Position numbers and translations under genes: made by a program | Shown: positions 22,859 through 31,068 of the stretch, in pieces | Numbering within the stretch: the first letter of the stretch is position 1 | Layout of the letters: each line of letters starts with the position of its first letter | The notes under the pieces: model-generated | Told to the model about the DNA's origin: nothing | What the model saw: only the letters and a program-made list of their open reading frames with translations | Database searches by the model: none | Origin: Actinomycetales bacterium | Lineage (GTDB): Bacteria > Actinomycetota > Actinomycetes > Actinomycetales > Kineosporiaceae | Direction of reading: 5' to 3' | Assembly: GCA_012719445.1 (NCBI GenBank) | Contig: JAAYAH010000005.1 | Location: 1 to 41,219, forward strand | Length of the DNA stretch: 41,219 bases

Positions 22859-23842
22859 TTGGCCCTGTACGACCTCACCGGTCCCGCCCTGACCTCCTTC
22901 CGCTCGCAGGCCGTCGAGCCCGAGGGATTCGACGCCTTCTGGGCCGAGACCCTGGAACTCACCCGATCCGCTCCGCTGGACGCACGCTTCGCCCCGGTGG
23001 ACACCGGCCTCGCCCTCGTCGAGACCCTGGACGTGACCTTCGCCGGCTGGGCCGGTCAGCCGGTCAAGGCGTGGCTGACCGTTCCCCGGGGCGCGGCCAG
23101 GTCACGGGACCGCTCGCTGCCGGTCGTCGTCGAGTACGTGGGCTACGGCGGCGGCCGGGGCCTACCGCACGAGGTGGCCCTGTTCGCCCTCGCCGGCTGG
23201 GCACACCTGAGGATGGACACCCGGGGCCAGGGCAGCAGCTGGAGCACCGCGGACACCCCGGACCCCGACCCCGTGGGCCAGCCCCAGCACCCCGGGTTCA
23301 TGACGAAGGGCGTCCTCGACCCCGCCACCTACTACTACCGGCGGGTCTTCGCCGACGGCGTCCGCGCCGTGGAGGCCGCCCGCTCCTTCCCGGCGATCGA
23401 CCCCGGCCGGGTCGCGGTGGTGGGCGGCAGCCAGGGCGGCGGGATCGCCGTCGCGGTCGCCGGCCTCGTGCCGGACCTCGTCGCCGCGACCCCGGACGTC
23501 CCCTTCCTGTGCGACTTCCGGCGCGCCACCACCCTGGTGGACACCGACCCGTACGGCGAGATCGCCCGGTACTGCCGGGTGCACAGGGACCGGGTCGACA
23601 CCGTGCTGCGCACCCTGGACCACTTCGACGGCGTCCACCACGCCGCAAGGGCCACCGCGTCCAGCCTGTGGTGCGTCGGCCTCATGGACGACGTCTGTCC
23701 GCCGTCCACCGTCTACGCCGCCTACAACGCGTGGAAGGGGCCCAAGCAGATCATCGAGTACCCCTACAACCGGCACGAGGCGGGCGCAGGTTTCCAGGAC
23801 GTCGTCCGGCTGGCCTTCCTCAGGGACGTCTTCGGGGGCTGA
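22859..23842 (+). CDS. Acetylxylan esterase / cephalosporin-C deacetylase family (CE7)
   Basis: 327 residues, alpha/beta-hydrolase of carbohydrate esterase family 7. Nucleophile Ser191 in GGSQGGG; the acidic residue in GLMDDVCPPST and the His in PYNRHEAGAGF complete the triad; RGQGSS (oxyanion region, RGQ motif) is present near residue 121. No signal peptide, so it acts in the cytoplasm on imported acetylated oligosaccharides from xylan or glucomannan. TTG start at 22859 is chosen because GGAGG lies 7 nt upstream and the N-terminus ALYDL matches the family. The next gene is a GH26 glycosidase on the same strand. Confidence 0.9.
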   Translation: MALYDLTGPALTSFRSQAVEPEGFDAFWAETLELTRSAPLDARFAPVDTGLALVETLDVTFAGWAGQPVKAWLTVPRGAARSRDRSLPVVVEYVGYGGGRGLPHEVALFALAGWAHLRMDTRGQGSSWSTADTPDPDPVGQPQHPGFMTKGVLDPATYYYRRVFADGVRAVEAARSFPAIDPGRVAVVGGSQGGGIAVAVAGLVPDLVAATPDVPFLCDFRRATTLVDTDPYGEIARYCRVHRDRVDTVLRTLDHFDGVHHAARATASSLWCVGLMDDVCPPSTVYAAYNAWKGPKQIIEYPYNRHEAGAGFQDVVRLAFLRDVFGG

Positions 23843-23932
23843 CCTGGAGCGGGCGCGACGCCGGTGACCCGCTCAGGTCACGATCGGGTGGCCGGCCGTC
23901 ACAACTCCCGCGGCACCAGGGATCATTGCGGC

Positions 23933-24907
23933 ATGGTCGCGTCCTCTCCTCCACCCGTCACCCCACGGCCGACCCCCGGCACCCGCGAGCTCCTGGAGCT
24001 GCTCCACCAGGTGGGTGACGCCGGCCTGCTCGCCGGCCAGCACAATCAACCGGCTCACGGCTCGCTGTGGTCGGTGCGCGCCGGTGAACTGGCCGGGGCA
24101 CTCCCCGCACTGTCCGGGTGGGACATCGGCTTCTCCGCGCCGGGAACCCTCGACGGGGTCGACTTCCGCGAGCGCAACGTCGCCGAGGCCATCGCCTGGC
24201 ACCGCCGGCACGGGATCGTCACCTGGACCTGGCACTCCGTCTCGCCGTTCGAGGACGAGCCGGTGGAGTTCGAGGGCGGCATCCTTCGCGACCTCTCCCC
24301 GGCGGAGTGGGACCAGCTCCTCGACGAGGGCACCCCGGCCCACGCCCGGTGGTGCTCCCAGGTCGATGTCGCGGCCGACATCCTCGGCCGGCTCGACGCC
24401 GCGGGGGTCCCGGTGCTGTGGCGGCCCTACCACGAGATGAACGGCGGTTGGTTCTGGTGGGGCGGTGACCCGGACCGGTTCCCCGTCCTGTGGCGCATGC
24501 TGTTCGACCGGCTCGTCCACGGTCACGGGCTGCACAACCTGGTCTGGGTGTGGAGTCCGAACGCGGCCTACGGCGCGGCGTCGCCGTTCGCGCCGTTCCA
24601 CCCGGGGCACGACGTCGTCGACGTCCTCGCCGCCGACGTCTACGACTTCCACTACGAGCGCGAGCACTACGAGGCCCTGCTCGACCTCGCCGACGGCAGG
24701 CCCATCGGCCTCGGCGAGGTGGGTGAGCTGCCCACCCCGGAGGTGCTCGACGACCAGCCACGGTGGACCTGGTTCATGGCCTGGGCCGACCTGCTCGAGC
24801 AGCGCAACGACCCGGCGACGGTGCACCGGCTCTACACCGACCCCAGGGTGATCACTCTGGACACCCTCGCCGACCTCCGCTCGGGGCTGGCAGGCCTGCC
24901 CGGGTGA
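23933..24907 (+). CDS. Mannan endo-1,4-beta-mannosidase, GH26
   Basis: 324 residues. GH26 catalytic signature: RPYHEMNGGWFWWG with acid/base Glu168, and nucleophile Glu262 in IGLGEVGELP; also LLAGQHN near residue 35 and a WSPN motif after LVWVW. Cleaves beta-1,4-mannosidic bonds. There is no signal peptide, which suggests action on imported manno-oligosaccharides rather than on polymer. Start ATG 23933; GTG/ATG further upstream give non-homologous residues. Ends at a hairpin shared with the convergent osmC-type gene. Linkage with CE7 and the transporter supports a hemicellulose-oligosaccharide pathway. Confidence 0.9.
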   Translation: MVASSPPPVTPRPTPGTRELLELLHQVGDAGLLAGQHNQPAHGSLWSVRAGELAGALPALSGWDIGFSAPGTLDGVDFRERNVAEAIAWHRRHGIVTWTWHSVSPFEDEPVEFEGGILRDLSPAEWDQLLDEGTPAHARWCSQVDVAADILGRLDAAGVPVLWRPYHEMNGGWFWWGGDPDRFPVLWRMLFDRLVHGHGLHNLVWVWSPNAAYGAASPFAPFHPGHDVVDVLAADVYDFHYEREHYEALLDLADGRPIGLGEVGELPTPEVLDDQPRWTWFMAWADLLEQRNDPATVHRLYTDPRVITLDTLADLRSGLAGLPG

Positions 24908-24924
24908 GGGCTCCCCAGCCGGGA

Positions 24925-24961
24925 GCCGCGTCCCTCGTCCGGCGATCCCGAGGGACGCGGC
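24925..24961. terminator. Bidirectional terminator hairpin
   Basis: GCCGCGTCCCTCG (24925-24937) pairs with CGAGGGACGCGGC (24949-24961), 13 bp, 11-nt loop, between the convergent GH26 and OsmC-family genes. Confidence 0.85.
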
Positions 24962-24976
24962 CGGGTCCGACCGTGG

Positions 24977-25414
24977 TCAGAGCAGCGCGGCGTCCAGGCT
25001 GATGCTGGTGCCGGTGAGCGCCTTGCTCACCGGGCAACCCGTCTTCGCGGCGTCGGCGGCGTCCTGGAAGGCGCTCGCGTCCACGCCGCCGACCCGGCCG
25101 CGCACGGTCAGGTGGATCGCAGTGATCCGGAAGCCACCGGCCGGGTCGGCGCCCAGCGACACGTCCGCCGCCACCTCGAGGGACTCGACGGTCCCTCCGG
25201 CCCGGACGAGCTGCCCCGACAGGGCCATCGCGTAGCACGACGAGTGCGCTGCGGCGATGAGCTCCTCGGGGCTGGTGACCCCCTCGGCCTCGTCGGCCGC
25301 CCTCCGCGGGAAGGAGACCGGGTAGCTGCCCACGCCGGAGCTGGCGAGCTCGACGGTTCCGGATCCGTCCTGCAGCCCGCCGTTCCACCGGGTCCGGGCA
25401 CTACGTGTGGGCAT
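24977..25414 (-). CDS. OsmC-family peroxiredoxin (organic hydroperoxide resistance)
   Basis: 145 residues. The two redox cysteines are present: SSCYAM near residue 60 and TGCPVSKALTG near residue 125. The N-terminus TRSARTRWNGGLQDGSGTVEL and the T-S-P-E-E-L-I-A-A-A-H-S segment are diagnostic of OsmC. Reduces organic peroxides in the cytoplasm. Start ATG 25414 has GGAGGA upstream. Confidence 0.93.
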   Translation of the reverse strand: MPTRSARTRWNGGLQDGSGTVELASSGVGSYPVSFPRRAADEAEGVTSPEELIAAAHSSCYAMALSGQLVRAGGTVESLEVAADVSLGADPAGGFRITAIHLTVRGRVGGVDASAFQDAADAAKTGCPVSKALTGTSISLDAALL

Positions 25415-25617
25415 GCTTCCTCCGAGTCGGTTCGGGAGTCCGGCCGAGCGCCGATCACCACGGGCAAGCCTGCCCGACCCCGTCCGGGGCGGCGACTCGA
25501 GACCTGCCGACACGCCCGGCTCTGCCGCTGGTGGGCGACGTCGGCGTGCGACGCTCCCGGGCTTCCCTGCGACAATCCGGTCCCCGGTCCGCGCGGGACC
25601 GGACGGAGGGTGGGACG

Positions 25618-26250
25618 GTGGACGGACGAGTGCGCAGGGTCGGGGTCGTCGGGGCCGGGATCGTCGGCCTCGCCGTGGCCAGGCGGCTGCAGCAGGTGCT
25701 GCCCGGCGTCCAGGTCACCGTCCTGGAGAAGGAGGACCGGGTGGCCGGGGACGGCCCCGACCCGCTCGTGGTGCCGTTCCGCGGCGAGTACCTCCGGCTC
25801 CGCCCCGACCGCAGCCACCTGGTGCGCGGGCTCGTCTACCCCGTCCCGGACCCCCGGTACCCGTTCCTCGGCGTCCACCTCACCAGCCGGGTCGACGGCC
25901 ACGTGGACGTCGGACCCAACGCGGTGCTCGCCCTCGCGAGGGAGGGCTACCCGAGAGGCCGGGTCGAGGTACGCGAGCCGGCCGGGACGCTCGGCTGGCC
26001 GGGCTTCCGGGTGATGGCCCGGCGGCACTGGCGGGCCGGGCTGGACGAGCTGCTGGGGTCGCTGAGCCGTCGGGTGTTCCTGGGCGGGGCTCGTCGGTAC
26101 GTCCCCGAGCTGGGGCTCGCCGACGTGACGGCCGCGCCGTCCGGGGTGCGCGCCCAGGCCGTGGCGAGGGACGGCGCGCTGCTGGACGACTTCCGGCTCA
26201 CCAGGCTGGGGCCGATCCTCGCGGTCAGAAACGCCGGGGGAGGGAACGTC
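25618..26250 (+). pseudogene. lhgO: L-2-hydroxyglutarate oxidase (LhgO) with large internal deletion
   Basis: Starts correctly at GTG 25618 behind GGACGGAGGG with the FAD dinucleotide fold GVVGAGIVGLAVARRL and VLEKEDRVA, then jumps directly to VVPFRGEYLRLRPDRSHLVRGLVYPVPDPRYPFLGVH and continues to GPILAVRNA. In the family about 150 residues lie between these parts, including the HQTGxNSGVVHAG flavin/substrate segment and the KLVVA strand; they are absent without breaking the frame. The family C-terminus after VRNA (P-S-P-A-A-T-S-S-L) is also lost. The frame then runs without a stop into the next protein. Without the FAD-covering and catalytic segment activity is very unlikely. A chimeric translated protein (579 residues) remains possible. 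Confidence 0.75.
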
Positions 26251-26277
26251 CGGCGGGTCGACGACATCTTTCCGGAC

Positions 26278-27354
26278 ATGCCCCCTCGTCGCGTCCTGGT
26301 GCCGGTGGCCGCAGTCCTCGCCGTCACGGTCCTCGCGGTCGCCGGGATCGTTGCGCTCACCGACCGGCTGCCGTGGTCCTCCCCGCCCTGCACCGCCACC
26401 GTCGACGACACCGAGCGCGGGCTGGACCGGGGGACGGCGGTGGCGGCGACGACGGTCGCGGCGGTCGGCCGTCGGACGGGCGCGGGCCCGGAGCAGGTGG
26501 CCTCGGTGGCCGCGCGGTTCTCCGCGGACGGTATCGCCACGCCGGACGTCGACGCGATCGCGGGCGCCCTGGCCGGCGGGCGCGCCGGACGGGACGGCCG
26601 GACGGGGTCTGGTGGCGCGGGGGCCGGGGGTGAGCCCGGGAACGGGACGGTGGACACGGCCCTTGCGGGAGCCCTGCTCCGCGCCTCGGGTCCGGTGGTG
26701 TCCTGCCGGGGAGGGGGGACCGAGCTGCCCTACGAGGCGGAGGGAGCCCGCGGGCTGACCCCCCGGGCCGACCGGGTCCGCCGCGAGGTGCTCCGGACCG
26801 CGGGCAGGCTCCCGCTCGGGGGCTTCGCGCCGGGCGGGGTGCGGTCGGGACACATCGCCGGCTCGGCGCACTACGAGGGCCGGGCCGTCGACATCTTCTT
26901 CCGTCCGGTGACCAGGACCAACCGCAACCGCGGCTGGGTGACCGCCAACTGGCTCGTCGCCAGTGCCGAGCGGCTCCACGTCACCGTCGTGATCTTCGAT
27001 GACCGGATCTGGTCCACCGCCCACGGGCGAGCCGGCTGGCGTCCCTACCGCCATCCCGGGGGTCGGACGGACAACCCCGTGCTGCGGCATCTCGACCACG
27101 TGCACGTCGAGGTCGCCCGCGGACAGGCGGACGCCGTCCGGGACCGGGCGGGAGGAGCGAGGGCGAGCGGGTCGCGATCAGGGACGGAAGCGGTGCTCCC
27201 TGGCCACCCGGTACTCCCTGGGGATGCTGTACTCGCGGGGGAGCCGGTCCTCGCGCCACGGCCGGCGCAGCTTCTGCACCGGCTTCGGAGCCGCCGGGGC
27301 CGGGGTCACCTGCGGTGCGGGCGCCGGGGCGGTCGGGTTGGGGCCGGTCCCTGA
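26278..27354 (+). CDS. Membrane-anchored M15/DD-peptidase-fold-like protein
   Basis: 358 residues from ATG 26278, which has no good Shine-Dalgarno and is in frame with the lhgO remnant. One N-terminal membrane helix (VLVPVAAVLAVTVLAVAGIVAL), a secreted Ala/Gly-rich part, and a conserved C-terminal domain: GLTPRADRVRREVL, SGHIAGSAHYEGRAVDIFF, WLVASAERLHVTVVIFDDRIW and HLDHVHVEV. The spaced His...Asp...His-x-His pattern resembles the zinc site of LAS/M15 peptidases, so a peptidoglycan-related role is possible, but members are annotated as hypothetical. The homologous part ends near 27125; the reading frame has no stop for another 230 bp and overlaps the 3' end of the opposing DUF2625 gene by 177 bp, so the natural stop has probably been lost. 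Confidence 0.65.
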   Translation: MPPRRVLVPVAAVLAVTVLAVAGIVALTDRLPWSSPPCTATVDDTERGLDRGTAVAATTVAAVGRRTGAGPEQVASVAARFSADGIATPDVDAIAGALAGGRAGRDGRTGSGGAGAGGEPGNGTVDTALAGALLRASGPVVSCRGGGTELPYEAEGARGLTPRADRVRREVLRTAGRLPLGGFAPGGVRSGHIAGSAHYEGRAVDIFFRPVTRTNRNRGWVTANWLVASAERLHVTVVIFDDRIWSTAHGRAGWRPYRHPGGRTDNPVLRHLDHVHVEVARGQADAVRDRAGGARASGSRSGTEAVLPGHPVLPGDAVLAGEPVLAPRPAQLLHRLRSRRGRGHLRCGRRGGRVGAGP

Positions 27355-28032
27355 GACGTCGGAGAGCTGACGGGCCAGGTCGTCGTGGGAGAGCAGCAGC
27401 TCGGCGAAGGGGACCGGCGTCCTGGTGGTCTGGGTGATGTCCCGCCCCTCCGCGCTGAACAGGAAGGGGAAGCAGGCGAGCCCGTCCCCGAGGTCGACGG
27501 CACCGACCTCCTCCTTCCAGCCGGCCCAGCGGAGTTCGGCGCAGAAGCGCTCCAGCCCGCCGGCGAACACCCATTCGAGGAAGGCGCCGTGCCCCATGCC
27601 GAGGGGGGTCCACTCCAGCGTGTCCGGACCCCAGTAGCAGACCTCGCCCCGTGCGCCCGGCAGGGTGCCGCCGTTGAGCGCGAATCGGCCGCCGAGGACG
27701 TCGTAGGCGAAGGCCATCGCCGCCGGGGCCGGCCGGCCGGGCTCGGGGTCGGTGAGCTTGTTGGCCTCCGCCAGGTCGGGCAGCCCTTTCGCTCCGGCGC
27801 CGAGGATCCGCAGCCACCCGCCGTCGACCACCATGCCGCCGGTGTTGAGGGCCATCGCGCCGAGCGGTGATCTCGCGGTGACCTGCAGCCGGTACAGCAC
27901 CTGCCGGGCGCGGGCCTGGTCGACGGGGAGGACGCGGACGTCGACGGGTGAGGCGTCGACGAGCGCCTTGAGCCGTGGCCACGCGGGTCGATCGACCGAG
28001 GCGAGTTCCTCGACGTCGCGGATGGTGGCCAT
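27178..28032 (-). CDS. DUF2625 family protein with Pro/Ala-Arg tail
   Basis: 284 residues. The DUF2625 domain covers about residues 1-215: IRDVEELASVDRPAWPRLKALVDAS, GAMALNTGGMVVDGGWLRILGAG, GRFALNGG, VCYWGPDTLEWTPLGMGHGAFLEWVFAGGLERFCAELRWAGWKEEV. Function unknown. A non-family tail follows: Pro/Ala repeats, then about 40 Arg-rich residues (KLRRPWREDRLPREYSIPREY...). The tail is the part overlapped by the opposing gene and may have been acquired by stop loss. Start ATG 28032, with another in-frame ATG 12 nt upstream side not excluded. Confidence 0.75.
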   Translation of the reverse strand: MATIRDVEELASVDRPAWPRLKALVDASPVDVRVLPVDQARARQVLYRLQVTARSPLGAMALNTGGMVVDGGWLRILGAGAKGLPDLAEANKLTDPEPGRPAPAAMAFAYDVLGGRFALNGGTLPGARGEVCYWGPDTLEWTPLGMGHGAFLEWVFAGGLERFCAELRWAGWKEEVGAVDLGDGLACFPFLFSAEGRDITQTTRTPVPFAELLLSHDDLARQLSDVSGTGPNPTAPAPAPQVTPAPAAPKPVQKLRRPWREDRLPREYSIPREYRVAREHRFRP

Positions 28033-28707
28033 GACATGGAATCGTGCCTCAATCGGCAGCATCCGGCCATGCACCCCCTTGGACAGCGTGTCAGCCGATG
28101 ATGTGTTGCGCGTCACGTGACATGGACCCGACGCCACCACGCTCCGGCAAATCGGACCGATCGGGCGCCCGAAGGCTACCTGAAGCGTCGTGTCCGACAC
28201 CAACTGTAGTGCCCGGCTCACTCCGTCCGCGCCGCGCCTCAGTCCGGCTGCCGCCGTCCCGCCACGTCCCGTCCCCCGTGTCCGTTGGGCCGGCATCCTC
28301 CCGCAGGTGGCAACCTCATGCGTCCGTTTCCTCACCCTGGGTGAATCTCGGCTGCGCACGACGTGCAAACAGCTCTCACTACCGCCGAGGGCCGGGGTGG
28401 CTGATCCTGGATATGTCGCACCGGTGCTCGAGGAGGCCGCACCGGACAGCGGTACTTGCCCGACCGCCCCCCCACCCCGGCGTTCACCCCATCCCGAACA
28501 CCCGGGGCGGTCGGGCACCACAAGCTGGCAGAACCGGCGGCGCCGACGGCCCCCTGCGCGTCGCCGGTTCTGCCCACCACGTCGCACCGGCGCGGTGACG
28601 GCGTCGAAGGCTTCCCCGTCCTCGGGACGGGGAAGCCTTCGGCTGTCAGGTGGCCTTCGGCTGTCGGGTGTGACGACGACTTCACGCGATGCGGATGCCC
28701 GCGCGGG
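28033..28707. other. 675-bp gene-free region with three stacked inverted repeats
   Basis: No supported gene. The DUF2625 promoter must lie near 28033-28150, which is less GC-rich. 28457-28640 holds three consecutive inverted repeats (separate entry). Direct repeat CCTTCGGCTGTC at 28636 and 28653. Confidence 0.55.
28457..28640. other. Three consecutive long inverted repeats, possible structured RNA with terminator
   Basis: IR1: TGCCCGACCGCCCC (28457-28470) with GGGGCGGTCGGGCA (28504-28517), 33-nt spacer. IR2: GGCAGAACCGGCG (28527-28539) with CGCCGGTTCTGCC (28562-28574), 22-nt spacer. IR3: GAAGGCTTCCCCGTCC (28606-28621) with GGACGGGGAAGCCTTC (28625-28640), 3-nt loop. All pairings are perfect. 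IR3 is a terminator-type hairpin; IR1 and IR2 have long loops as in structured RNAs. Transcription is not shown. Confidence 0.45.
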
Positions 28708-29301
28708 TCATTCGACGGCGGGCTGTGGCGTTCCCGACCGGGACGGGGACGGGTGCCCGCACCGACGGTGCCATTCCTCCTCGAGGATCGAGTGGACGAC
28801 GGAGTCGCGCCACTGTCCGTTCACCCGCAGGTGGTCCCGGATCCGCCCCTCCTCGACCATCCCCACCGAGAGCATGAGCTGGCACGAGGCCCTGTTCTCC
28901 GGGGCACTCGCCCCCCAGACCCGGTGCAGGGAGAGGTGGTCGAAGGCGAGTCGGAGCAGCAGCTCGACGCTCTGCCGCCCGAGGCCCTTCCGCCACTGGT
29001 CGGGACGCAGCGCGAACCCGATCTGTCCGGAGCGGTAGTCCCCCAGCGCGAGTCGTGCCATCCCGACGACCTCGACCGTGTCCGGTCGCTCGATCGCCAG
29101 GGCGTACTCGGTGCGGGGGACGTCGGCCCTGCGGGCGAGGATCCCCTCGATGATCTCCGCGACCTGGTCCCGGCTCCTCGGCTCGAAGCTGAGGTGCCTG
29201 GTGGCCTCGGGGTCGCCGTACACCCGATGCAGCGCGTCGACGTCCCCGAGGGTGAACTCCCGCAACCGCACCGCAGCCGCGGTGAGCGTGGGAAGGGTCA
29301 C
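28708..29301 (-). CDS. GNAT acetyltransferase (RimJ/RimL type)
   Basis: 197 residues. GNAT fold of the ribosomal-protein N-acetyltransferase group (Acetyltransf_3): VRLREFTLGDVDALHRVYGDPEATRHLSF at the N-terminus, IGFALRPDQWRKGLGRQSVELLLRLAFD with the acetyl-CoA pyrophosphate loop (R-x-x-G-x-G/R), HRVWGASAPENRASCQLMLSVGMVEEG near the end. Substrate may be a protein N-terminus or a small molecule. Start GTG 29301 is chosen because TATCCT lies 8 nt upstream (leaderless -10); TTG 29322, overlapping the upstream stop, is the alternative. Confidence 0.88.
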   Translation of the reverse strand: MTLPTLTAAAVRLREFTLGDVDALHRVYGDPEATRHLSFEPRSRDQVAEIIEGILARRADVPRTEYALAIERPDTVEVVGMARLALGDYRSGQIGFALRPDQWRKGLGRQSVELLLRLAFDHLSLHRVWGASAPENRASCQLMLSVGMVEEGRIRDHLRVNGQWRDSVVHSILEEEWHRRCGHPSPSRSGTPQPAVE

Positions 29302-29318
29302 GCCGGCGGAGGATACGG

Positions 29319-30767
29319 TCAATGAGGCGCTGTGGCCATCGGGGTACGGCAGAATGCCTCGATCTCGTCCCGGAGGTCGACGGCGATCTGGGCGTCCGTC
29401 GGCTGCGCCCGGAGCGCCGACTGCACCCGCTGCACACTGCGCACCACACCGTTGATCCGCTGCGCGGGAACCAGGTCGAGAACCGGGCCCATGGCGGCGG
29501 CGGCGCCGTCGAGCTCCCCCTCCCCGATCAGGCCGAGGGTGAGCACGCTGCGGGCTCCGGCCTCGTCACCGAAGCTGCGCTCCTGGGCGTCGGCGAGCTC
29601 GTAGGCGCGGACGGCGTCCCTCGCCCTGCGGATCGTCGAGCCCGACTCGTCGAGCCAGGCCGTCGCCTCGGCGGCGTAGTACAACTGCCGGGGCCGGTTG
29701 AAGCTCAGCACACCGCCCATGTCGTCGAGGTCGTCGTGCTCGACGCTCTCGCGGAGCACCTCGGCACGCAGGATCGCGGCGTGGGCGGTCTCCCCCTCAC
29801 CGAGGAAGCCCGCGGCCCTGGCCTCGAGCGCGGCCAGCCAGACGGCGACCGTCCCGTTCGTCGCCTCGGCGGGCAGCGCGCCGAGACAGGCGTAGTCGAG
29901 CGCCTCCCTCGGCCGCCCGGCCCAGTAGGCGATGAGCGACTGCAGGCCGCGCACCCACGCCTGGAGCCCGGCGTGGCCACCGGTCTCGGCGCAGACGAAC
30001 GCGGCCCGCGCCTGGGTCATCGCCGCACTGGGCTGACCGAGGTCGTGGCTGGCCTTCGCCAGGAGCCCCGAGGAGATCCCGGCGAGCACGTAGAGGTCAC
30101 TGGCCTGGCCGGGTCGCTGCCTGCCCTCGAGCAGCCGGAAGCAGAGGTCCTGGACCTCGACGAGATCGGGCAGGAGGATCGGAAGCGGCTGCCTGAGATA
30201 GGACTCCGCGATCCTCCCCACCTCGTCGTGGATCTCCGCCAGACTCTCCGCCCCCAGGTTCGTCCCCCCGGCCATGGCGGCGAACCGAAGCGCACGCCGT
30301 GCTGCCATGGTCACCAATCCCTCCAGCCCATCTCCGTCGCTGCGTGCACTCTCGCCCTGGTCGAGCAGTCGAGGAGCGGAACGGAACGGCACGGGGCTGT
30401 AGTCGACCGCAAGCCCCAACTGCACCGGCCCGGTGGTGAACAACCGGCACAGCAGGTCCTCGTACTCGCGGCTGATCCCCGCGCCCGCCTCCCAGCCCAG
30501 CCAGGAACGCTCGGCCAGTCCCCGAGGGTGCGCGCTCACGGCGATGGCCCGTTCGACCGCCTCGCGCACGGTCCACCCGAACGCCAGCCGGAAGGCCTTC
30601 AACCGCCGGTGCCCGCAGCAGGCGACGATCCGTTCCGCTGCCTCGTGGAAGAGGGCGACCGGAGGGTCGGCAGGTTCGCCGGCGGCGGTCAGCACCCGCA
30701 GACGGATCCGCTCCGCGCACCGTGGTTCGTGCGGCGCGTGAGGCGCAGCGGAACGAGTCGTTCGCAT
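29319..30767 (-). CDS. NsdA-like transcriptional regulator
   Basis: 482 residues. N-terminal part with HRRLKAFRLAFGWTVREAVERAI (helix-turn-helix-like) and SWLGWEAGAG, followed by a long all-helical TPR-like part (Ala/Leu-rich repeats to the C-terminus, e.g. SYLRQPLPILLPDLVEVQDLCFRLLEGRQRPGQASDLYVLAGISSGLLA). This architecture matches the streptomycete NsdA group, which represses sporulation and antibiotic production. Start ATG 30767 follows GGGAGGG with short spacing; a GTG at 30821 is in frame but sits on top of the likely promoter (TACTAT about 30824-30829 on the minus strand). The palindrome GAACGAGTCGTTC (30751-30763) lies in its first codons. Confidence 0.8.
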   Translation of the reverse strand: MRTTRSAAPHAPHEPRCAERIRLRVLTAAGEPADPPVALFHEAAERIVACCGHRRLKAFRLAFGWTVREAVERAIAVSAHPRGLAERSWLGWEAGAGISREYEDLLCRLFTTGPVQLGLAVDYSPVPFRSAPRLLDQGESARSDGDGLEGLVTMAARRALRFAAMAGGTNLGAESLAEIHDEVGRIAESYLRQPLPILLPDLVEVQDLCFRLLEGRQRPGQASDLYVLAGISSGLLAKASHDLGQPSAAMTQARAAFVCAETGGHAGLQAWVRGLQSLIAYWAGRPREALDYACLGALPAEATNGTVAVWLAALEARAAGFLGEGETAHAAILRAEVLRESVEHDDLDDMGGVLSFNRPRQLYYAAEATAWLDESGSTIRRARDAVRAYELADAQERSFGDEAGARSVLTLGLIGEGELDGAAAAMGPVLDLVPAQRINGVVRSVQRVQSALRAQPTDAQIAVDLRDEIEAFCRTPMATAPH

Positions 30768-31068
30768 ATGCCCTCCCGAAGCGACCGGTGGCAGGATCGA
30801 GTGCCACTCCTTGACAATCACTCATAGTAGGTGCCTGACGACTATCCGGAAGCCCCCCAAGGAGATCGGAAGGGATCTCTCATCCGGACTGAGACGGGAC
30901 CTCATGCCGACGAGACCTTCTTAACCTGTGTTGTCCGGTCTGTGAAGCCCTGGGGGACACGGGATCTCATCACCTCCGCTGTCCCCCAGGGCATGTCACG
31001 TCCCGGCCCGCGACCCCGCGCACCCCGACCGCCGGGCCTCCCTTCCCTGGGCCCGGGCCGCCATCTCC
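30768..31068. other. Intergenic region with terminator hairpin
   Basis: 301 bp without a gene. It holds the promoter of the NsdA-like gene (30824-30829, minus strand) and a hairpin at 30947-30992: GCCCTGGGGGACA with TGTCCCCCAGGGC, 13 bp, 20-nt loop, placed to end transcripts coming from the ABC permease gene. Confidence 0.6.
30947..30992 (-). terminator. Terminator hairpin after the ABC exporter operon
   Basis: Perfect 13-bp stem GCCCTGGGGGACA (30947-30959) / TGTCCCCCAGGGC (30980-30992), 77 bp beyond the permease stop codon. Confidence 0.65.
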
